From NCBI RefSeq assembly GCF_009870125.1, contig NC_046679.1:18476001-18540000 (forward strand): 64,000 nt of DNA, in the 5' to 3' direction. The first letter of the stretch is position 1, and each line of letters opens with the position of its first letter. The stretch is from Drosophila pseudoobscura (lineage: Eukaryota > Arthropoda > Insecta > Diptera > Drosophilidae). This document shows, one piece after another, positions 58,702 to 64,000 of the stretch. The notes below the pieces were generated by a model. It had not been told where the DNA came from. It saw nothing but the letters and a program-made list of their open reading frames with translations, and searched no databases. Made by a program: the position numbers and the translations under genes.

Positions 58702-58716
58702 TGTTTATTTTTCTAT

Positions 58717-58738
58717 TTTATATATATATATATATATT
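58717..58738. repeat. (TA)n microsatellite
   Basis: Uninterrupted TA repeat of about 11 units just past the poly(A) signal. Confidence 0.9.
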
Positions 58739-59047
58739 CTGGACTACTCATTTTCGGATAAATATGTGTAGTACTTAATATCTTAAAAAAAAATTAGTTA
58801 TGAGACATAAGTAAATCATATAAAATACTCTAATTTATTTATAACTAATATAGCCAAAAATATAGAGAAAATCTTATGAGTTTTGTAATCTATGCAATAT
58901 GTTTTTTGTGTAATTATCGATGATTGCATTTTCTCTCCCTTTTGGTATCCCTATTCGTGAAAAGAACGTAATGATTGGGTAATCTGGTCAGATGAGCTTG
59001 TAAGGCGGGTCAGGGGGGTCTAGCTTAGACCACAGAACGGGTAGCGA

Positions 59048-59330
59048 GTGGATTTCCTCGATAGGTATGTACATGCATACATAGGTCAGCAGCGGTTAAA
59101 GGAATTTGACGACCCCTATATAACAAAGACTCTCTATACCTCGCTAGTTCGTCCGATCTTAGAATACGGCTCCTGTTTATGGTGCCCTCATTACAAAGTA
59201 TACCAGGACCGTACAGAATCAGTACAGAAAAACTTTTTACTCTTTGCTCTGCGGTGCCTTAACCGAGATGCGGGTGTGAGACTCCCATCTTACTGCATAA
59301 ACCGTTTATGATCGAAATATAATTCCCTCT
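59048..59330 (+). mobile_element. LINE reverse-transcriptase 3' fragment (CR1/Jockey type)
   Basis: FDDPYITKTLYTSLVRPILE, YGSCLWCPHYKVYQDR and ESVQKNFLLFALRCLNRDAG are the C-terminal reverse-transcriptase motifs of this LINE group. 5' truncated; probably the same family as the endonuclease at 33359. Confidence 0.8.
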
Positions 59331-59943
59331 ACCATATTATATCCACCACTAATTCTCTTCCTCTTATTAAGTTACTAATCCTCCCACACCTTTCTAGTAA
59401 TTAGTAATTGTAGTGGTATTTGTATTTTGAAGAAATAATTAGTTTCTTAGTAGTTTAGTGCTAATTTTCCTCAAATATTAGTCTGACAGATATTAGGCTA
59501 CGCGCCGCGCGTCTTGCCGCAGCGCCCCTCGGTCGGTTGGACGGGAGATGGGCTGCGTTTTGCCTGGGATCCACGTGTAGCGGGCCGCTTGACGGTGCAG
59601 TAAGCATCGCTTTTTGTAAGATGCAGTTATTAGAAGAAAAAGTCATCATATCGGACATCGCGAAAACATTTCAAAGATTAAATCTGGAGCTACAGAAATT
59701 GGAAAAAATTGGATTGGATTGAAAAATCAACAAATCTTACGACGACCGATCTCACTACTGTATCCACTAGGGATAAAATCAGTCTTTGTCCGCGCCGATG
59801 ATGTACAAAACCTCCAAATATCTTCCAAAAATACAGAAATACGTTGTATTACATATAATTTAAAATGATTTGAGATTTTAATCAAATCGAACTGTAAAAT
59901 ATTTTGAGAATATATAAGAAAAGAAATAAGTCAAATAATTAAA
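59331..59943. other. Spacer upstream of the 59944 gene
   Basis: A GC-rich patch at 59500-59600 is of unknown origin. A plus-strand open stretch ends LLEEKVIISDIAKTFQRLNL at about 59690, helical-looking but unassigned. The promoter of the next gene should be near 59850-59940. Confidence 0.4.
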
Positions 59944-62926
59944 ATGAAACGGGAAATCTCTGTGATTGTTATATACGCATTATATACAGTTGTGTTAAAA
60001 CATGCTTTTGCTAAGTGTGTTAAAGATTCTCAACCGTCAGATTACATAAATGCAATTTTATATAAAAAAGACGGATCATGCGAATCGGAACTAATTGTCA
60101 ATATGCACATTAGTCCGAGTTTTGATAAGGAAAATTTGGAAAAGTTTTGGGTACTCGATGAGACGTATGAGATCACAAAACGGTCCAATGTAAAAATGCT
60201 ATCTCCATATTTGATTGCAATAAGTCGAGGCGTGCCGATTAGTATGTATCCACTACAATTTGTCAAAGTAAGTACGTGATTTTTTAATTCGAAACAAAAT
60301 GATAATGTGGTTTTAGTCAATTAAGAAAAAAGACATCGATATGGAGCCTAACAAAGATGTCAATTATACCATGAATCATGATGATCATGACTCGCAACTA
60401 CCCATAATCTTGAACAGATTTAGAAACGAAAAACTTTTACGATGTGAGTAATTTTAGACAGTTTAAATATTTATCAATTGCAGAGAACAAGTTTTTTTGG
60501 CGACACGCACCCTAATAGAGTGTGGAATGGTTCGGAGGGGTTTACTTAAAGCTAAATCTCTATAAAAGACAATTTTCTGAATCTTCTGTGTATTTTGGAA
60601 TTTGTTTGCTTTTGATATCGGATTATTTGGTTTGTCTAACGACTGCAATTTACATTTGGGGATTTAAAAATTCCCCCACACAAATTCGCTTGCATTGTTT
60701 ATAGTAGTACTTGGGGCAAAGGAATTTGTGTTACTGATCCGCGTGGGAGTTCAGAAATCACTCTCGAGTCTCGCTCCCGCTGGACCAAGCCAGGCTTCAT
60801 TCTTATCTTTTTCGTCAGCTTCTCTGCCGCTTCGCTGCTTCGCAGCTTTCGGCTGCCGGCCTCTGCTCGGGGATGGTTTTAGGCGTATTGCCGTCGGCTC
60901 TTCGGCAGCATGGGTGTGAGATCGATCGGCTCTCTCTGTTTCCCTCTATTGTGTGCCATTTCTCTTGGTGTTCGTGGCGCTGCTGTTGTGTTGGCCGTTG
61001 GTAATCTGGCTTTGGATGCGTGGGTGTGAGAGTGGGAGCGATCGTTGGCTCTCTCTCCGTTTCCCTCTCTTTTGTGCTTTTCTTTTCGTTTCCATGGTGC
61101 GCTGCTGCTGTGTTGCGGTAGGGCCACCGCTGGTGATGCTCTGGTTGGTTCTTGGTACTGGTTCCGTGTTCTTTTACCCTATAGAAATTTTTTTTTTAAA
61201 TCGGATATAAGGACTGAGCCTGCAGTATTTGAATTTTCAGGCGCATACGTGTATACACATAACAAATTCCCGCTGGCTTTTATTTCAATTAACTTATTTA
61301 TGATTATATATATTATAGTGAAAAGAAACAGCCCGCAAGCCTTTGTGAAAAGTAAATCCGGTATGCCAAAAAAAAAATTAATTCGAAAAAAAAGGGAAAA
61401 GGACACAAAAGCATCTTTCCAGCATATATCTGGTTTTAATCAGAATTATAATGGGAATCTGGGACTAGTTCGAATTATTAAAACACCCGATGGAAATGGT
61501 AATATTTATTTTATATATTCTATATATATTTGAAAGATGGAAAATATTAATAAAAAATTTCATAGATCTACCAGAGGCTTATACGGACATACCAGACTCT
61601 GACTTTAATCAAAGAGATCTAAATATGTTGGATAATTCACAAATCCATGAAATGGAAAACAAATGTTCTCAAAAAGGTTACATGGAAAAGAATCAAAAAA
61701 CTAACAGACATACAATTTTAGAAGGATATACAGATCCTTATGATAAGGTAATTTTAACAAGATTTCACAGGGCTTAACGTATTGATTGCAGCATGTATAC
61801 GCAATGCGCAGAATATGATCTGCATAGCCAGCTGAGTTGATACTACATACGTCTGTCTGAATAAAAACAAGAATGTATAAATAGAAAAAACAGTTGAACA
61901 TTTATGTGCACAAGTGGCTTGATAGATATAAATCAAAGGTTATGTCAGTTAGCTGAATATGTTATACAATAGAAGATGCTTTACCCAATAAATTGTTCAT
62001 CATTTAAGCAAAGAAAGACATTTCTACTATAGCTAATCTAGAAAAATCAGCTCAAGACTTAGGAATCTACGAAAATTTCGTAAGAATCACGAACACCAAA
62101 GGAACGTAAATAGCAATCGTAGGAATGTTGGAACTTATTACCCTCGTTATAGTTGGAATGATTCTAACAATCAAAACCGAAGTACTTCTAGAAATTATTC
62201 TAGGATTATTTAACGAATTTAGAAATTCCCTAACCCAGGGCAGAGCACTGAATCCCACTAACTATCAAACCAATCAGACTCAGGCAGGTAGCAGTGCACC
62301 GAATCAGCCGGTCAAACGATCAAGGGAATGTCAAAGTAGACAAATGAAAATGGATGTAAATTTTCAGCAGAGTGCCTCGGAAGACCATATATAGAAATAA
62401 TAGTAAATAATACAAAATTAAGATGTATCGCGGACTCGGGATCTTCAATATAATAAAGGAAAAAATTATACAGATTCTAAAGTCAATAGCGACAACCTCA
62501 CTGTCCATACCTTCAATGGACCCGTCCGTCTGACTAACTAACTGAAAAACTAGTTAATTGGCGGATATATGTTGGCCGACTATTGTGTTGTCATGCCATT
62601 ATACTAGAACTAGTCAGTCTTGACTCAGCGTTGCTTAGAAAATCACATAAAACAAAGTCAATCCAGAGTAAGAATCGTAGAAAAATAACAGTATTATATA
62701 TATTCGAAACATTCGACTTATTTTCTGCTCATTCTTGTTATTTATTTTAAAAAATCTAAATTTTACAGGAGTATATTGCAGATTACCAATCAAACGACGA
62801 CTATGATGAGAAAAATTTCGGACCCGCTATTTCAGAGTAAGATATATATTTTTTTGCCATTTGTTCTTAGTTCTTGGAGAGAGTATTTTTTTTTTGACCA
62901 GACGCTTACAATCCAGAAAAAACTAA
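59944..62926 (+). CDS. Orphan multi-exon protein with signal peptide
   Basis: Inferred exons 59944-60267, 60317-60443, 61319-61498, 61566-61747, 62769-62836 and 62902-62926 keep phase and give 301 residues. Exon 3 could instead start at 61241 (same phase), adding a hydrophobic stretch (FISINLFMIIYIIV) that might be a membrane span. The N-terminus is a signal peptide (SVIVIYALYTVVLKHAFA) followed by CVKDSQPSDY. Later parts are basic (PKKKLIRKKREK) then acidic (PDSDFNQRDLN). I recognise no family. The last exon is uncertain: the donor at 62836 could equally join 63712-63773, extending the gene rightward. Introns 2 and 4 hold transposon pieces. Consistent phase over six exons argues for a real gene; the absence of known motifs limits confidence. 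Confidence 0.6.
60760..61190 (+). repeat. GC-rich insert with internal 110-bp duplication
   Basis: In intron 2 of the 59944 gene. Imperfect units 60911-61020 and 61021-about 61140 both begin TGGGTGTGAGA and contain GGCTCTCTCT, GTTTCCCTCT and GCTGCTG. The composition is far richer in G and C than the intron; possibly a solo LTR. Confidence 0.65.
62030..62470 (+). mobile_element. Gypsy gag-protease remnant
   Basis: A frame rich in N, R and Y (from about 62050) leads to KLRCIADSGSS at about 62415-62450, the retropepsin Asp-Ser-Gly active-site motif. 17.6/297-like by arrangement. Frames are broken; it lies in intron 4 of the 59944 gene. Confidence 0.6.
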
Positions 62927-62979
62927 AATGGTAGGTTCCATATGAAGAACACACATGAATTCTATATCAATAGAGTAAA

Positions 62980-63185
62980 TATGGCCATGTCGTTCAGGTT
63001 GCCTGTCTGCGTGTCAAAACATGTTCTTCAATCTGATGATCACGTTCTATCTCCCTCGCACACTCTCTCTCGTGCAGTATTCGCCTTCTTGTGCATGGAA
63101 GCGAGATATCAACATACATTCTATTCTGACTGAGTATCGGGTGTAAATGTAGGGACGCGGCATTTCCGCGGCTCACAACGCTCGT
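62980..63185 (+). mobile_element. DINE-1 tail fragment
   Basis: Eroded tail blocks: CTCGCACACTCTCTCTCGTGC, TGACTGAGTATCGGGTGTAA, then TGTAGGGACGCGGC and GGCTCACAACGCTCG. Confidence 0.6.
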
Positions 63186-63439
63186 TTTTAGATATTTTTC
63201 GAAGTTTCGAATTTAATAGGCCAGGTAAAGTCATAATAAATTAATGAGCACGGTTTGAAAGTCAACAAATTTAAATTTTGTATAGGATTTTATTCTATTT
63301 AGCACGGGTCAAAATAACACAACACAAATAAACAAGAAAGAATTTGTTTTTTTTCCAACGTTTCCTAATTTGTTTTCATAATTTAAATTGGTTTTAGAGA
63401 TAAGGAACCAATCACCTATTTTGCATATGATCAATGCCT

Positions 63440-63572
63440 TTTTATACCCGATACTCAAAATGAGTATTGGGGTATAATAGATTTGTGGTGAAAGTGGAAT
63501 GTGTGTAACGTCCAGAAGGAATCGTTTCCGACCCCATAAAGTATATATATTCTTGATCAGCATCAATAGTTA
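63440..63572 (+). mobile_element. DINE-1 5' fragment
   Basis: TATACCCGATACTCAAAATG, GTAACGTCCAGAAGGAATCG and TCTTGATCAGCATCAATAG; stops abruptly at 63572. Confidence 0.9.
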
Positions 63573-63711
63573 GGTGTACATTACTGTGTACTATGTACTT
63601 TATAGATACTTTTCTCTATGCATTATATGTAATACCCTCTCCAAGAGTGGAACAAAAAATTGTTTTTGGTTGTGTAGGTTCAATAAATATGAAATGCAGT
63701 TTTCCCTTTAG

Positions 63712-63773
63712 GAAGAAAATACAAAAGACTATGCCACTGCCGACTAAGGAGAATGTCGATGGATTTTCAGCAG
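63712..63773 (+). other. Candidate internal or first coding exon
   Basis: Acceptor TTTTCCCTTTAG at 63700-63711 and strong donor CAG|GTAAGT at 63773. The enclosed frame reads KKIQKTMPLPTKENVDGFSA and is in phase with the donor at 62836. It may be the next exon of the 59944 gene, or the first exon of another gene starting at the ATG at 63731. Confidence 0.4.
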
Positions 63774-63789
63774 GTAAGTGATTGATTGT

Positions 63790-64000
63790 GCCAAAAAAAA
63801 TGGTAATGTAAAAAGAATTATTTACGAATACTCTGCCTAGGTATTTTACTTGTGATTGTGGGGTTAGCCTAGTTTGGTAAGTTTTTAGGGTGTTCATATC
63901 TGTACATTGTACCCTTTGGTAAAGAGGATGAGGTCCTTCTTCCGCCCAGTCACGTATATCCCTGAGTGAGCTAGGAGGAGCTAAGGGTCCATTAGGAGCT
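63790..64000 (-). mobile_element. LINE reverse-transcriptase fragment at right edge
   Basis: The minus frame contains MNTLKTYQTRLTPQSQVKYL followed by G. VKYLG is a conserved late reverse-transcriptase motif of LINEs. It continues off the window. Confidence 0.5.

Noticed and set aside
1-64000. CRISPR arrays, tRNA, rRNA, bacterial operons
   Set aside because: No direct-repeat/spacer pattern, cloverleaf B-box or ribosomal motif seen; the sequence is a fly nuclear genome.

Overview
This window is nuclear DNA from a Drosophila species, and not D. melanogaster itself. It has short GT-AG introns, AT-rich spacers, and many copies of a Drosophila interspersed element that carries a GTCY microsatellite and a terminal hairpin (DINE-1/INE-1-like, Helentron family). 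Recognisable genes are bili, Clbn (NEMF), Mocs2A/Mocs2B, vig2 and TTLL5. In D. melanogaster bili, Clbn and vig2 carry close CG numbers (CG11848, CG11847, CG11844), so from memory this looks like a conserved right arm of chromosome 3 (Muller E) neighbourhood. No CRISPR array, tRNA or rRNA gene was seen.

Layout. 1-4.3 kb: bili on the minus strand, 3' end off the window. 6.4-14.0 kb: Clbn on the minus strand, five exons, with a decayed Ty3/gypsy element in its last intron. 14-16.3 kb: a spacer packed with long-inverted-repeat elements. 16.3-18.05 kb: the dicistronic Mocs2A/Mocs2B unit on plus. 18.8-20 kb: fragments of BEL/Pao elements in opposite orientations. 20.3-22.2 kb: vig2 on minus. 22.2-27.8 kb: repeat-rich spacer with a hAT-like MITE and a weak candidate for a small secreted peptide. 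27.8-31.2 kb: a single-exon matrin-type zinc-finger gene on plus. 32.5-39.7 kb: a block of LINE and BEL/Pao remnants. 40.2-43.1 kb: TTLL5 on plus. 44.1-47.9 kb: a DINE-1 copy joined to a GC-rich truncated gypsy element. 48.8-54.1 kb: a ten-exon M13 (neprilysin-like) membrane protein whose zinc site is destroyed. 57.8-58.7 kb: an orphan secreted protein. 59.9-62.9 kb (perhaps longer): a multi-exon orphan gene with a signal peptide. A reverse-transcriptase fragment lies at the right edge.

The host genes are mostly unrelated housekeeping genes: ribosome quality control (Clbn), molybdenum cofactor and ATAC complex (Mocs2), RNA binding (vig2), tubulin glutamylation (TTLL5) and Wnt-receptor inhibition (bili). 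All exons of the conserved genes read open with matching splice phases, so they look intact although their introns are full of transposon debris. That suggests a transposon-rich, perhaps pericentromeric, setting. No obviously new multi-gene system is visible. The most unusual items are the M13 pseudoprotease, the orphan secreted genes, several uncatalogued inverted-repeat elements, and a by-eye switch in DINE-1 orientation near 33-44 kb.
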